From contig JBCFYV010000012.1 in NCBI GenBank assembly GCA_039000515.1, positions 8,178,287 through 8,242,286 of the forward strand: a stretch of 64,000 nucleotides of DNA, written 5' to 3'. Within the stretch, counting starts at the first letter, position 1, and the number at the start of each line of letters is the position of its first letter. The stretch is from Timema cristinae. Lineage: Eukaryota > Arthropoda > Insecta > Phasmatodea > Timematidae. Position numbers and translations under genes: made by a program. Of this stretch, positions 30,240-41,495 are shown in pieces. The notes under the pieces were generated by a model. The model made no database searches. It was not told the origin of the DNA and was given only the letters and a program-made list of their open reading frames with translations.

Positions 30240-31562
30240 CACTTCGGCTGTAAATTCAAGATACAGAGGTGGTCTCTCAGAAAGGCCGGGGTGGGTACCT
30301 CCACGAGGTCCCGCTGGGCAACGTAGGGTAAATATTTAGTGTCGATCCCTACGGCTGAATCCCACCTCCCCCACATGGTGAACACCCACTGCAGGGGGTC
30401 CTTCTACCCTCAGATACGGGTGAAAGCGTATACGAGGGGTTCTCCCATGCTCGTTGTAGCGTCACTTGCCCTTTGAAACCGTGGTTGCGGTGCGAAAAGT
30501 CTCTGAATTATGTGCGGCGTTGCGTAAAGAGGTCCAAATTGGGCGATAGAGGGAGTCCTTTCTGTCCCCGTTTCAAAACGTAACGAAAGCCGAAAGACGT
30601 CTATCAGGCCGGTCGCCTCAGCGACCCAGTTGGGAGGTCCGGAGGCCACGGTAGCCGGACTTACGTCTAGACCAGGAGGAATTGATGGAAGAGCACCGCC
30701 AAGAGCGTAGACCGAGGTCTCCCGAACATCCCATCCACCGCCAGGCGACTATTATGGACTTTATTTTTAAGGTAATATAAGGGGACGCGTATCACCGAAG
30801 GTTAGGTCCGGACCCCAGCCGGATCGTTCACACACAGCATAGCCATGGGTCACCGCTTTGGCGGTAGGCTCTTATGTGGCTCCCCCGAAACCACGTATAG
30901 TGTACCTCTCCAGGATCCGAGCGAGATATTTTAACCGCCTCCTAGGCGAGGAGGAGGACCACGCGTGCTCGCTGAGTCCCCTTGTCGGGGAAGGCCACCG
31001 GGTCTCCGTACTCGCCGTCTGGACTCACCTCGATTGCCAAGGGCCCCAAAGGGTAGGTAGGGCCCCGGCTGGACCGGCTCAAAGCTTCACAGTGGGCCAC
31101 CGCCTCGGCGGTAGGCTTGTACGTGGCACCCCCAGCCACGATAAACGTACCGCTCACTCTATGCCAAGCGAGAGGAGTCCATCGAGGACCTTTTCTACCC
31201 GAAGGGTTTTGGCCCCAAGGAGAAGAGTCGAGACGGTGAGATAACCCCCCAGAGCTGGAGACCATTTTCCTACTCGTCTCCGGTGGATGAGAACGAAAGT
31301 CGAGAGAGAGAGTATAAGAGATGCTGGTAGGTCGGGATAACCTCCCCGGCCCGTCCGACCTGACAGAGCTCGCCACGGATAAGACATACTCTCGGAGTGA
31401 TGGACGGAGGATTGCGTGCGCCCTACGCGTCCCCTCATCGGGGAGGCCAAGGCACGTCACCGGGTCTCCTGCCCCGCCAGGAACGTATAAAATGTTACGC
31501 CGCCCACCCGAGCGTGGTTTCCGGCTAGCTCCTGACCGGGGGAAGATAGAGAGCTCACCAGC
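30240..31562 (+). other. rDNA external/intergenic spacer with subrepeats
   Basis: GC-rich DNA that runs directly into the 18S 5' end. Blocks recur: CGGCGGTAGGC/TGGCGGTAGGC (30872, 31107), CGTCCCCTCATCGGGGAGGCC against GTCCCCTTGTCGGGGAAGGCC (about 31430, 30980), and matching GTCACCGGGTCTCC blocks. These are diverged spacer subrepeats. Several 60-215 codon open frames on both strands overlap each other and follow the GC bias; I do not accept them as genes. Confidence 0.65.
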
Positions 31563-32655
31563 TCCCTGGGTGATCCTGCCAGTAGTCATATGCTTGTCTC
31601 AAAAATTAAGTCATGCATGTCTAAGTGCAAGCCAAATTAAGGTTAAATCGCGAATGGCTCATTAAATCATTTATGGTTCCTTAGACCGTACCCACATTTA
31701 CTTGGATAACTGTAGTAATTCTAGAGATAATACATGTAAACATAATCCCGTGCGGAGACGGGAGAGATACTTTTCTTAGATCAAAACCAATCAGCCGGCT
31801 CGCCCAGTCCATTTTCTTTGGTGACTCTGAATAAATTTGAGCCGATCGCACGGACTCCGTACCGGCGACGCGTCTTTCAAATGTCTGCCTTATCAAATGT
31901 TGATGGTAGGTTCTGCGCCTACCATGGTTGTAACGGGTAATGGGGAATCAGGTTTCGATTCAGGCGAGGGAGTCTGAGAAACGGCTTCCACATCCAAGGA
32001 AGGCAGCAGGTGCGCAAATTACCCACTCCCGAGATGGGGAGGTAGTGACGCAATATAACGATACGGGACTCATCCGAGGCCCCGTAATCGGAATGAGTAG
32101 ACTTTAAATCCTTTAACGAGTATCCATTCGAGGGCAAGTCTGGTGCCAGCATCCCGGTAATTCCAGCTCCAATACCGTATATTAAAGTTGTTGAGGTTAA
32201 AAAGCTCGTAGTTGGATCTGTGTCCCATGATGTGGTTCATAGCCCGTATGTGCTTAACTGGCACACCCATGCGAACGTCCTACCGGTGGATGCGGCCGGG
32301 GTGATAAGCGTGGCCTCCGGGCCCGCCCTGGCAGTCTGATTAAATACTACCATGTGCTCTTAATCGAGTGTCGAGGTGGTCTGGCCCGTTTAATTTGAAC
32401 AAATTAGAGTGCTTAAACCAGGCAGTGTTAGCCTGAATACTGTGTGCATGGAATAATGGAATAGGGCTTTGATTCTATTTTGTTGGTTTTCTGAATTTGA
32501 GGTATTGATTAATAGTGACAGACGAGGGCATTCGTAGTGCGACGTTAGATGTGAAATTCTTGGATCGTCGAAAGACGAACCTAAGCGAAAACATTTGCCA
32601 AGGATCCTACCATGAATATCCTACCATGGGTATTATTCACTAATCAAGAACAAAA
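31563..32655 (+). rRNA. 18S rRNA, 5' ~1.1 kb, degenerate
   Basis: Begins near the canonical start (TGATCCTGCCAGTAGTCATA) and follows the small-subunit RNA through AATACATGTAAACA, CACATCCAAGGAAGGCAGCA, AAGCTCGTAGTTGGATCTG, AACAAATTAGAGTGCTTAAA and GAAATTCTTGGATCGTCG. It then breaks off at AATCAAGAACAAAA. The 530-loop, almost invariant as GCCAGCAGCCGCGGTAA, reads GCCAGCATCCCGGTAA, which has lost bases. Other conserved positions are also changed. A pseudogene is far more likely than a working gene. The 3' ~0.8 kb, 5.8S and spacers are missing. Confidence 0.95.
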
Positions 32656-33119
32656 TTTTTACGTCAAAAGGGGTCCTTTTCGGGAATTTTCCCCGCGGGA
32701 CCCTTTAACGGATGGATTTCGGAATAGTAGAAACTCCTAAGTTGGACCTTGCTCTTTGTTAATCTGGGGTACCTGGACCCCTACAACCCCCCTTCAACCC
32801 CCGTTCTGGCCTGTAGCTCTGTGACCAAGGGTGGTGGTTCAAAAGATGTGAAACACTTTTGGACCTCGGCTGGCCGAAAGAAAGGTGATAAGAATGATCG
32901 GTTAGTGCCATAATTACGTGGTGTCGATCCCCCAACGTTCGCACTGAAACGATTTTTTTCTGAGGGGATTTTTTCCCCCATGGATATAATTTTATTTTCT
33001 CAACTTCTATTAAATACGGAGAGAAGATTTCTTCACCGAAAATGCTCTTATTGTTAACCGGTTGTTCTGGCGCTTTGGCCAATATTTCTGGGGTGGTATA
33101 TAACCTGACAGGTCCGCGC
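32656..33119 (+). other. Spacer after the broken 18S
   Basis: No longer 18S. Contains short mirrored blocks (GGGGTCCTTTTCGGGAATTT with CGCGGGACCC) and AT-rich parts. I could not match it to ITS or 28S. Confidence 0.4.
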
Positions 33120-34110
33120 ACCGAGAAGGTCGAGGGGAGAACGAGACCTCCTCCTGGGATGCCCTCGTTTGTCGGAAAATACCCGTCGTTGGCGGTGGCC
33201 ATTTCTTGGAGACGAGACGAGACGAGGTGAGTCGTGGTTTTGACGGTCGGGCTGATTTGTAATATAAAGACGACCGTCGTCAGCAGTGGCCCTTTCTCGG
33301 AGACGAGACGAGGCGAGTAGCGGTCTACGGTCTGGTGGATATGGAGTATAAAGACGACCCGTCGTCGGCAGCGGAGTTTCTCGGAGACGAGACGAAGCAA
33401 GTTGCGGTGGACTGTCGGGTGAATACGGAATATAAAGAAGACCCATCGTTTGTGGCGGCCCTTTCTCGGAGACTAGACTAGGCATGTCGCGGTCAGCGGC
33501 CAGTGTCCCGTCATTACCGGCCCTCGGAGTAGGGACCAAGGCGAGTCGGGGTGACGGGCGAGGACGGACAACCCGTTGTCGGCGGCGGCCACCTCTCAGA
33601 GACGAGAAGAGGCGAATCGTGGTCGGCAGCTGGTGTCCCGTCGTTTCCAGCCCTTTTCTCGGAGACGAGACGAGGTGAGTTGGGGCGGCGGGCGGGACGA
33701 ACGATTCGACGATCCGTCGTCGGCAGCGGCCCTATACCGGCGTTACACGAGAAAGGCGAGTCATGATCGGCAGCCGGTTACCGCAATTTCCAGCCCTTTC
33801 TCGGTGACCAGACGAGGCGAGTCGGTTGGCGGGCGGGATTGACGACCCGTCGTCGACGGTGGCCCCTATCCCAGTGTTACACGGGAAAGGTGAGTCGTGG
33901 TTGGTGACCGGTGTCCCGTCATTTCCGGCCCTCGGAGTGGGGACCGAGGCGAGTCGGGGTGATGGGCAGGACGAGAGAAGAAGACCCGTCGCCGTTGGTG
34001 GCCCTCTCTCGGAGACGGGACTATGCGAGTCGCGGTCGGCGGCCGGGTCCCGCGTTTTCCAGCCGTATCTAGAGGAGTCGAGTGGAACTGAGACTCAGGA
34101 GTGATGAGAG
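33120..34110 (+). repeat. rDNA-spacer subrepeat array, ~84 bp period
   Basis: The motif CGGAGACGAGACGAGGCGAG recurs at about 33211, 33297, 33381 and 33465 (spacings 84-86) and then in diverged form at 33597, 33659, 33799, 33940 and 34012. The minus-strand frame at 33054-33539 shows the same 28-residue periodicity, so it is a repeat product and not a gene. GC-rich tandem arrays of this kind are typical of rDNA intergenic spacers. Confidence 0.85.
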
Positions 34111-34261
34111 GTCTGGACCGGAGGTTCCTGTGCTAGGAATATTTTATGAATACCCGTGAGCCGAAAGGCTCAATTTTATTATACCAGTTGGAATAGGGTC
34201 CTTCTAGCCCCCTGTCGACCGGGTTACTGGTGGCAGTAAAAGGCCCCAGTATCTCAGCGGG
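34111..34261. other. Short spacer between array and LINE
   Basis: Contains CCGTGAGCCGAAAGGCTCAA, a small hairpin, and no coding sequence. Confidence 0.4.
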
Positions 34262-36790
34262 TCAAGCACACCATATCCAACCAACACACACTCATCTTAA
34301 CCTATCTTATATCCACTTATTCATACCCTTCTTCTTTCCCGTTCCTTCCTCTTTCCAAACTCGATAACCATATTCCTGAAGGCTTCGTATAACTCTCTAT
34401 AGCCACCATGTTTTGATGTTCCCATTCCAGTCCTTGACCTGTGAGCATCCTTACCAAAACACCTCTGATATCTCCAAACCTTACACAAACCGTGGTCGAA
34501 TACCAAGCATTCCTCCCTCACCATATATGTCAAACAATTTCCCTCCTCTCTCAATGCGAAGTACCTTAGTTTATAACTAAAATCACCATGCCCACTCAGC
34601 ACCTGACTGATATAATGATACAAATTTAACCACCTCTTCGCCATCCTTACTCTCATATCAGGAAAGTACAAAGATTTCCCTACCTTTGTTCACACTCTCC
34701 CATCTCCTCTGCCATAGCCATGCATAGCCGTATTCGCCTTTGCCAATTTCATAAATACCTTCTTTACCTTGTCACAAACCTCTCTTACGTGGCAACAAAA
34801 CCTCATATACTCATCAAACCATACCCCAAGGTACTTCACCTTTTCCACATAGCTTATAGGTCTACCGTACATTCTTGCACTAGGCTTTCTTAATAGTTTA
34901 CACTTCAATAGCGTCATTATTGTTTTATCTCTAGAAAACACCAACTACACATTCCTACCCCACTCTAGCACCAATTCCAGTGCTCTTTCTGCTCTTACCT
35001 CCAGCTCTATTTTATTTATAGCCCTCACCAGCTTAAGCGCATATCGACATATGCTGTTATACTCACACCTTGCCCTTAGTCTCCTGCGAGAATTTCATTG
35101 AACACTACGTTCCACAATAGAGGCCCCAACACCGAGCCTTGTGTACACTACTTTGTGGGTACCTTCTCTCTTACCACCTTTTCTAATTCTAGGGTCACCT
35201 TCCTACCTAAAAAAATCCTCAATGAGCTTCCACAGGTTTCTCGGTCATTATACCTCTCTTAACACATTCAATATCTTGGGCCACCATGCGTTATAAACGC
35301 TCCCAAGATGTCTAGGAACACCCCAAGCAAATACACCTCCTCACACTCCTACTCCTCTCTCCTCATCCTCAATATTGCATCTACCATACTCATACCTTTT
35401 CTGAAGCCATACTTTCTCTCGCTAAAGAAGCCCATACCATTAAAATAGCCATTAAGTCTATACGCCACCAACCTTTATGCAACTTTACCCAGAACTGGAA
35501 GCAGAGTTACCGGTCTATAAGATTTTACCTTGCTCGGAAACTGGTCCTCCCCCTTCAAGAACACTTTCAACAAACCTCTTTTCCATATGTTGGGGAACTT
35601 ACCCTTACTCAACATCTCATTCATTACTATCTTACTCGTGTCTTTGCATGTCTCAAAACCTTTCTTAACCATTTCTACCTTTATACCGTCAATACCAGGT
35701 GCCCTCCTATTCTTAATACTTCTTACCGTATTCCTTAACTCCTCATTCGTGAAGGGCTCCATATCCTCACCAATACTCGGTACACTAGAGTTAAACCTCA
35801 CCTCACCGTGAAGCTGTTCCTCTCCTTCCGGATCATCATATGGAAGTAATCCTTCCAATAACAGCTCCACGGTTTCCTCCACTATCGTAGTATACCCTCC
35901 TTCTTACTTTTCCATACCACTCACCACCATACTCGTCTTATACTTAATTAACACTATTCTATATACCTTTCCCCACGGGTCATCAGTCTCACTCTCTACC
36001 AACCTCTCCCACGCCAGACCTTTCTCCTTCCTCACCTTTCTACTTCCTCACCTTTCTCATATACTCATTCCAAGTGTCCACATACCTTGCCCTTCTCTCT
36101 TCCACCACCTCTACCTCCATTTATCGCGCTCTTTCATAACCACAGCATTCTATTCTTATCTTTCTTAAGACCAGTGAGCTCCCTCGTCCACAAGTTCCTC
36201 ACCCTTCTCCTCTCCACCTTCGGGATACGCGCCTCGCCTGCCACAAGCAACATTATTTCCATTTTACTCGCTTTATCCTTCATCCCTTCAACCATCTCTA
36301 TCCTCCTCACTTCATCTGCCGTTAACACATCATTAAACCTTACCCAGTTTGCATTTTTATCGTCAAATCTTACCTCTACCATATTTATTACATCCACCAA
36401 TCCGCCATCATTACCTTAACCATTTACCTCTACCTTAAACACTAACAATTTATGGTCAGGTTCCACCTCGCCACTGATCATTCTTCACTCAGATATTACC
36501 ACATTTCTTGAGGCCAATGTTATGTCTAGATTCGCCCTCGCTTCTCTTACACTCTCAAACGTTGCCTCTCGACCATCTTCATAGACAATAGTCATATAAT
36601 TGGCTAGGACGAAATCCTTCACAACCTCACAATTCTCGTCCAGTAACTGGTCGTACCACAACATTTACCTGGCATTCGCATCTTCACCAATTACAATCTT
36701 CTCTCCTTCCAAACCTCTCATCACCACCTCTATCTTTCCACATGATCTCTCACATCCTCATTGTACTTAAAGTAGCAAAACACAAATATC
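34262..36790 (-). pseudogene. R1-like LINE, endonuclease to C-terminus
   Basis: On the minus strand from 36790 downward: the end of an endonuclease (VEVRFDDKNANWVRFNDVLT at 36320-36380), a linker (MKDKASKMEIMLLVAGEARI), RT start ELRNTVRSIKNRRAPGIDGI with SYRPVTLLPVLGKVA (35475-35780), a thumb KVKYLGVWFDE (34840) and a C-terminal MRVRMAKRWLNLYHYISQVL, SGHGDFSYKLRYFALREEGN (34530-34650). Frameshifts separate the blocks and the palm catalytic block is not clear. The element is 5'-truncated in the endonuclease. It lies between two spacer arrays and not in the 28S target that R1 elements usually use. Confidence 0.88.
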
Positions 36791-37369
36791 ATATCAAGCG
36801 GGGGCCCTACTCTCACTACACCCCACTTGTTATCCGACCAGTCACTCAAGGACTCACGACGGACCCTCCAGTTCCCGTCGAAATCTCTGCCTCGGTCAGA
36901 CCCTCATACTTAAATGCCCCACCTCACTTTCGCTCCACAACCGCCGTCAAATATACCACCATCATCGAGCGCCACCAATAGAATTTACCCTACGGCTGGG
37001 CCCCGACACCCGTCGAACACTCTGACCCCGGTGATGACCAATGAACACCGGTAGACCCAACCCCAAGGACGAGGCCCACGCTCCCGTCGAGCTCTCAGCC
37101 CTCCCGGTCAGAAAAATATTCAGAGTTGTAAGAAGGGTCAACGTCGATGTCGTTTCTCGATTCCGTCGGCTAATATTTGAGAGTCGCTCATGGCCACGCG
37201 ACGATGTCATGACAGACCCTTCGACCCCCCCCCCCCCGCCTACCGTCGAAGTCTCTGCCTCAGTTAGACCCTCAACCGTACGTGCCTCACCCCAGGTTGA
37301 CACGTGACTGTCGTCAGACCCTCGTACCCCAGTGATGACCGACGGTCACCGTTGGACCCGACACCCCCA
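36791..37369. repeat. rDNA-spacer-like GC-rich repeats
   Basis: Blocks such as CCGTCGAAATCTCTGCCTCG recur (36877, 37243) with the phrase GTCAGACCCTC (36895) and variants. A C-run occurs at 37227-37238. Diverged spacer subrepeats of a type distinct from the 103 bp array that follows. Confidence 0.65.
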
Positions 37370-37975
37370 CCGAGCCACCAATTCCCGTCAAGACCCTGAA
37401 CGCCATCGGAGTCAAACGGTAGGAAATTTTAACAAGTCTGAGCGCGATGTTCACTGGAGGTGCGTACCCTAACTGAGCCACTGACTCCCTTCAAGGATCG
37501 GGATGCCGTCGGAGTGGACAGTTGGAAATTTTCACCAGTCAGAGATCTACGGTCGCCGGAGGTACTGATCCCCGACCGAGCCACCGACTCCCGTCAAGAG
37601 CCAGGATGCCGTTGAGTCGGACGGTTGGAAATTTTCACAAGTCCGAAATTGACGGTCTTCGGAGGTAGTGATCCCTGACCCAGCCACCGACTCCCGTTAA
37701 GGGCTGGGACACCGTGGAGTAGGACGGCCGAAAATTTTCACAAGTCCGTGATCGACGCTCACCGAAGGCGTGTACCCCGACCGAGCGACCGATTCCAGTC
37801 AAGGAACGAGATGCCGTCGGTGTCAGATGGTCGCAAGTTTTTACAAGTCCGAGACGTTCCGTTACTGGAAAAGACAACCCCCCGACCGAGAACCCGACTC
37901 CCGTCAAGACTCAGGACAACGGTGACGGGGACGGTCGGAAATTTTACAAAAGACCAATGCCCCGACTCCCGTCAG
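37370..37975. repeat. rDNA-spacer subrepeat array, ~103 bp period
   Basis: GGAAATTTT or close variants fall at about 37422, 37524, 37627, 37730, 37833 and 37937, a steady 102-104 base step, each with CCGACTCCCGTCAAG nearby. Six diverged units. It lies next to the 28S 3' end, where intergenic spacer repeats are expected. Confidence 0.9.
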
Positions 37976-38302
37976 AGAGGGCTGACGCGGGTATCTCTCA
38001 CAAGTACCACGAACGCTGGACTTGCAAAAAACAAACAAAAATCATCTTACGGGGAGGATACCCTCACCCCAGGTTCCTCCAAAAAAGTAGTTTACGTATA
38101 CCTTTTCTGTTTTTATTTTTTCCCTCGCACCCGCCAGCCAGTGGTGGGGTGGGGGGGGGGTGGGGTGGGGGTAACGGGTCCCGTGCATTGACGGGTAAGT
38201 ACCACGAGCGGTCAGGGTCACGACAATATGGAATGCGTATACATTATATACTATTCAGCAGTATATCCATGATATATGGATTCGATTCCCCTGTATAAAG
38301 AG
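37976..38302. other. Spacer at the 28S 3' side, with G-rich run
   Basis: Contains a G-rich run (38144-38172: repeated GGGG with a ten-G tract) and an AT stretch at 38241-38281 with the small inverted repeat TATCCATGATATATGGA. No gene. Confidence 0.5.
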
Positions 38303-38943
38303 AAACGAATCTACCGAGCATTTAGAATTAGTCTCAACAGATCGCAGCGTGGCTACTGCTCTACCAAATACAACACCCCACTTGGAAGCTAAATCATCTA
38401 CGGACGATTCCAAGTCCCAACATCGAACTGGTGAGTACCTAAGGTCGGCTCTCATCTTGGGATACGGGGACCTTCTCCTTTCCGAGGGACACCCCGTGGG
38501 AGCCCCGGCGCTGCGGCTAAACGGGGCTCGATCTATGGGGGGCGCTGAGGCCCCTATACCGCCTAGTAGAGATTTCTTTGGATTGAGCATTTAGGCTCAC
38601 GGCACTTCTTGAAAATATAATCTTGGAACACTCGTATAGGGAGGATACTGCCTTAGAGGCTTCAGGCATAATCCCATGGATGGTAGCGTCACACCACCGG
38701 ACACTCGACCGAGTGCATGTACCAAGTATCCGAACCTGCGGTTCCTCTCGTACTAAGCAGGATTACTATCGCGGCGACAAGCATCAGTAGGGTAAAACTA
38801 ACCTATCTCACGATGGTCTAAGTCCAGATCACGTCCCCTATTGGTGGATGAACAATCCGACGCTTGGCAAATTTTGCTTCGCAATTATAGGAAGAGCTGA
38901 CATCGAAGGATAAAAAAGTGAACGTTACTATGAACGCTTGGCC

Positions 38944-38987
<44 letters not shown>

Positions 38988-39207
38988 ACTGAAATTTCTT
39001 CAAGCCAAAAGGATCGACAGGCCGAGATATCGCAGTCCCTATGCGTACTCGACATCGGGATCAAGCTAGCTTTTGCCCTTTTGCTCCACGCGAGGTTTCT
39101 TTCCTTGCTGAGCTAGCCTTAGGACACCTGCGTTATTCTTTGACAGATGTACCGCCCCAGTCAAACTCCCCACCTGGAAAGGTCCTCTAATTGGATCACG
39201 TTGGGGG
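38303..39207 (-). rRNA. 28S rRNA, 3' ~0.9 kb, degenerate
   Basis: The minus strand follows the large-subunit RNA: GACTGGGGCGGTACATCTGT, AATAACGCAGGTGTCCTAAG, AGGGATAACTGGCTTGTGGC, the sarcin-ricin loop AGTACGAGAGGAACCGCAGG, and on to the 3' end near 38303. Identity to typical insect 28S looks clearly below 95% by eye, with changes at normally fixed positions. It is cut off at 39207, downstream of the R1 and R2 target sites, so no insertion at those sites can be tested. It is opposite in orientation to the 18S piece at 31563, so the two cannot come from one transcription unit as arranged. Confidence 0.93.
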
Positions 39208-39539
39208 ACAAGACAAGACAAGTGATCTGCAGTAACCTATCTTGATTTACTATTAATACCTATAAAATATAACCGATACTGTAGTATTATTTTAAAATGT
39301 TTGCTGAAAATGTTAGTATATTCTAAAAGTCTGTTTGTATAAAAATTGGAATCTACATATAAACTGTTGTTTTTCCACAACGTTTTTTTAATATCAGTTC
39401 GGACTTTAATACACTTATTCCCTCGTCAAGTTAACCTAGTGCGAACCTAACGACTTGTAGCCCCACGACCATCGATGTATAAAATATTAGTGTTACTGTA
39501 CTTATTTAACTATGAGAGGGTGAAATCATAAACTTAACC
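39208..39539. other. AT-rich DNA at the rDNA edge
   Basis: GC content falls abruptly after 39207. Nothing recognised. Confidence 0.5.
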
Positions 39540-39690
39540 TTCCAAGTGCAGGTATGGGCTCAAACTACCTCCCTCAGTTCTCCCAGCAGAGATTCAAACC
39601 TCAATCTTCCCGTCACCAGTAGTCTATAGCTAACACGAGATAGAGCGTTAGACTATGCGGCCACCGAGGCAGTGATTACCACTTTGTCCT
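39540..39690 (-). mobile_element. SINE fragment
   Basis: Carries the B-box complement GAGATTCAAACCTCAATCTT and the head complement GACTATGCGGCCACCGAGGC. The tail part is missing. Confidence 0.7.
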
Positions 39691-39719
39691 ATAGTGCAGG
39701 CCAGTTTACTATTTATTAC

Positions 39720-39955
39720 TTTTTTTTAGCACCGCGTTTTACTAACCGCTTGAGTTATAATACGCTTAAGTACTATTTACGCCAATGAACTAGGAATTGG
39801 GAAAGTTGCACCCTCATTTTCGGGGGGGAGGGAGAGAGTAAAAACTACCCAAGTTCACCTGACCGAGATTCAAACATCTATCCCCCCCGTCTTCTGTAGT
39901 CTAGCTCAACATGAATCTGCCGCGTTAGCCAACTGCTTCACCGAGGGGTTATCTA
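39720..39955 (-). mobile_element. SINE copy, nearly full length
   Basis: From TTTTTTTAGCACCGCGTTTT (tail complement) through CTAGGAATTGGGAAAGTTG and GACCGAGATTCAAACATCTA to CGTTAGCCAACTGCTTCACC. All modules of the family are present in order. Confidence 0.85.
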
Positions 39956-40079
39956 TCACTCTGCACTCTTTTTTAGAGAGTTAACAATCCTTACGAGCCT
40001 GACTCTTCTCTATGTACGCTTCAACCAAACCAAATATTACAACAGACTGAAAGAAGAAGTAGAACCGCGAGTCCAACCG

Positions 40080-40285
40080 GATTAGGAATTGGGAAGGTTG
40101 AATCCACATTTGCGCGGAGGGGGGAGAGTAAGGAAATGTTCCAGCGTTTACGTGGAAGGAGAGGGGAAACCATTTAGTGAGAACTACCAACAGTACACCT
40201 CGGCAGATATTCAAATCCTCCAACACAGATTCGAACCCCAATATCTTTTTCCGGGTGCTTCATGGCCTGTAGCCGCCAAAACCCG
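40080..40285 (-). mobile_element. SINE fragment, rearranged
   Basis: Starts with ATTAGGAATTGGGAAGGTTG and CACATTTGCGCGGAGGGG. It includes a second copy of the GGGGAAACCATTTAG box and a B-box complement (AGATTCGAACCCCAA), and ends near TAGCCGCCAAAACCCGAG. The tail module is missing. Confidence 0.65.
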
Positions 40286-40302
40286 AGAGTAAAATATGGT
40301 GG

Positions 40303-40358
40303 GGATTTGTTTAGCTTATCATGAGTATATATTAAAACTTATAATGTCCGTTACATAC

Positions 40359-40450
<92 letters not shown>

Positions 40451-40500
40451 GTCTCCCATCGTCTACATGTCTAATATTTAAAAAAGAAATAATTAAGTCT
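40303..40500. repeat. Duplicated segment, copy with expanded (CA)n
   Basis: GATTTGTTTAGCTTA...CATGTCTAATATTTAAAA recurs at 41375-41495. The two copies match on both sides of the CA run. Confidence 0.85.
40361..40448. repeat. (CA)44 microsatellite
   Basis: An uninterrupted 88 base CA run. The related copy at about 41427-41440 has only about six to seven units. Confidence 0.98.
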
Positions 40501-40650
40501 GCCACGTCTTATTACCCGTCTGGGACACAACCCGTAGAGGATGAGTGAGGAAACGAGTTCAGTACTCAGCACGTAAGGGATCAAACCCCGACCCCTCCCC
40601 CACCGTCACCATTTATTTAGCTAACACGTGGTACCCGGTGTGCTCTTATT
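40495..40650 (-). mobile_element. SINE-like fragment with B-box
   Basis: The minus strand reads GGGGTTTGATCCCTTACGTG with TTAGCTAAATAAATGGTGAC upstream, a tRNA-like head different from the main SINE family. The rest is unclear. Confidence 0.4.
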
Positions 40651-40904
40651 CCTTTATAGATTTGGTTGTATATTAAATAATTATTTTCTGAAACTGCACT
40701 CACTCATTAACGAACACATAATATAAGAGTTTAATTTTGAATAGCAAAAATAACATTACGCTATAATATTTATCATTATTAACACGTTTTTTTAAATTCC
40801 AACTGTAGCGAACCAATCTGGAAACTAATATCGAGCAAGCGCTGGAGGGGGGGGGCCGTCATTCCGACAAAAGCCTACCAACATTTGTTTTATTTGATAA
40901 CTAC

Positions 40905-41118
40905 TGTCACATGTACGTGTGTAAACGATTAAGTACTAATTACGCTAACGCGTTGATAATTGGGAAGTTCGAATTTAGAGGAAGTGAGCCAGCATTTGCT
41001 TGGAGGAGAGTGGAAAACGCCCTAGTTTACCCAAGATTCGAACTTCGAACTCCTCAGTTCGCAACCGTCTGGCTATACACGAAACAAGCGTGGCAGTCAA
41101 CTACGCCACAGGGGTAAG
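40905..41118 (-). mobile_element. SINE copy
   Basis: Contains AAGTACTAATTACGCTAACG, GAAGTGAGCCAGCATTTGCT, GGAGAGTGGAAAACGC, AAGATTCGAACTTCGAACTC (B-box complement) and ACTACGCCACAGGGGTAAG in family order. Confidence 0.82.
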
Positions 41119-41224
41119 TTATTTTAGAAACAACCTTTTTATTAAATAAAATTTTAAATATTATTTAATGCTTGAAACTATATTTTGTTAATATAATAAA
41201 CAACATTAACACAAAAAAAATTAG

Positions 41225-41335
41225 TCACTTAAACTGTAAGCCAAAATTAGAGGAAGTGCATCCTTATTTTGCAAGGTGTGAGAATGGAAAGTCTATTCGA
41301 AATACTCTCCCTAAATACGCTTGACACTGATGGGG
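41225..41335 (-). mobile_element. SINE body fragment
   Basis: AAATTAGAGGAAGTGCATCC and GGTGTGAGAATGGAAAG correspond to the central SINE body. Head and tail are missing. Confidence 0.5.
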
Positions 41336-41374
41336 GAGCTGTAATATTTATTTTTAAATTGAGTACTAACCCAT

Positions 41375-41495
41375 GGATTTGTTTAGCTTACTCCGAATAT
41401 TAATTAAAACTTATAATGTCCGCTTACAACACACACACACTCCCACCCTCCCATCGTTCTACATGTCTAATATTTAAAACAAGAAATAATTAAGG
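41375..41495. repeat. Duplicated segment, copy with short CA run
   Basis: Matches 40303-40500 on both sides of the CA tract (ATTAAAACTTATAATGTCCG and CTACATGTCTAATATTTAAA). Confidence 0.85.

Noticed and set aside
30858..31665. Long overlapping frames on both strands in GC-rich DNA (up to 215 codons)
   Set aside because: They lie in rDNA spacer with subrepeats; GC bias reduces stops and no product is recognisable.
33054..33539. Minus-strand 161-codon frame with repeated Leu-Val-Ser-Glu-Lys phrases
   Set aside because: Its 28-residue period equals the 84 bp spacer subrepeat.
36962..38191. Frames of 80-147 codons on both strands
   Set aside because: They run across rDNA-spacer arrays and follow their periodicity.
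38303..39207. Test for R1/R2 insertion in 28S
   Set aside because: The fragment begins downstream of both classical target sites, so nothing can be concluded.
40296..40481. Frame with a His-Thr repeat
   Set aside because: Translation of the CA microsatellite.
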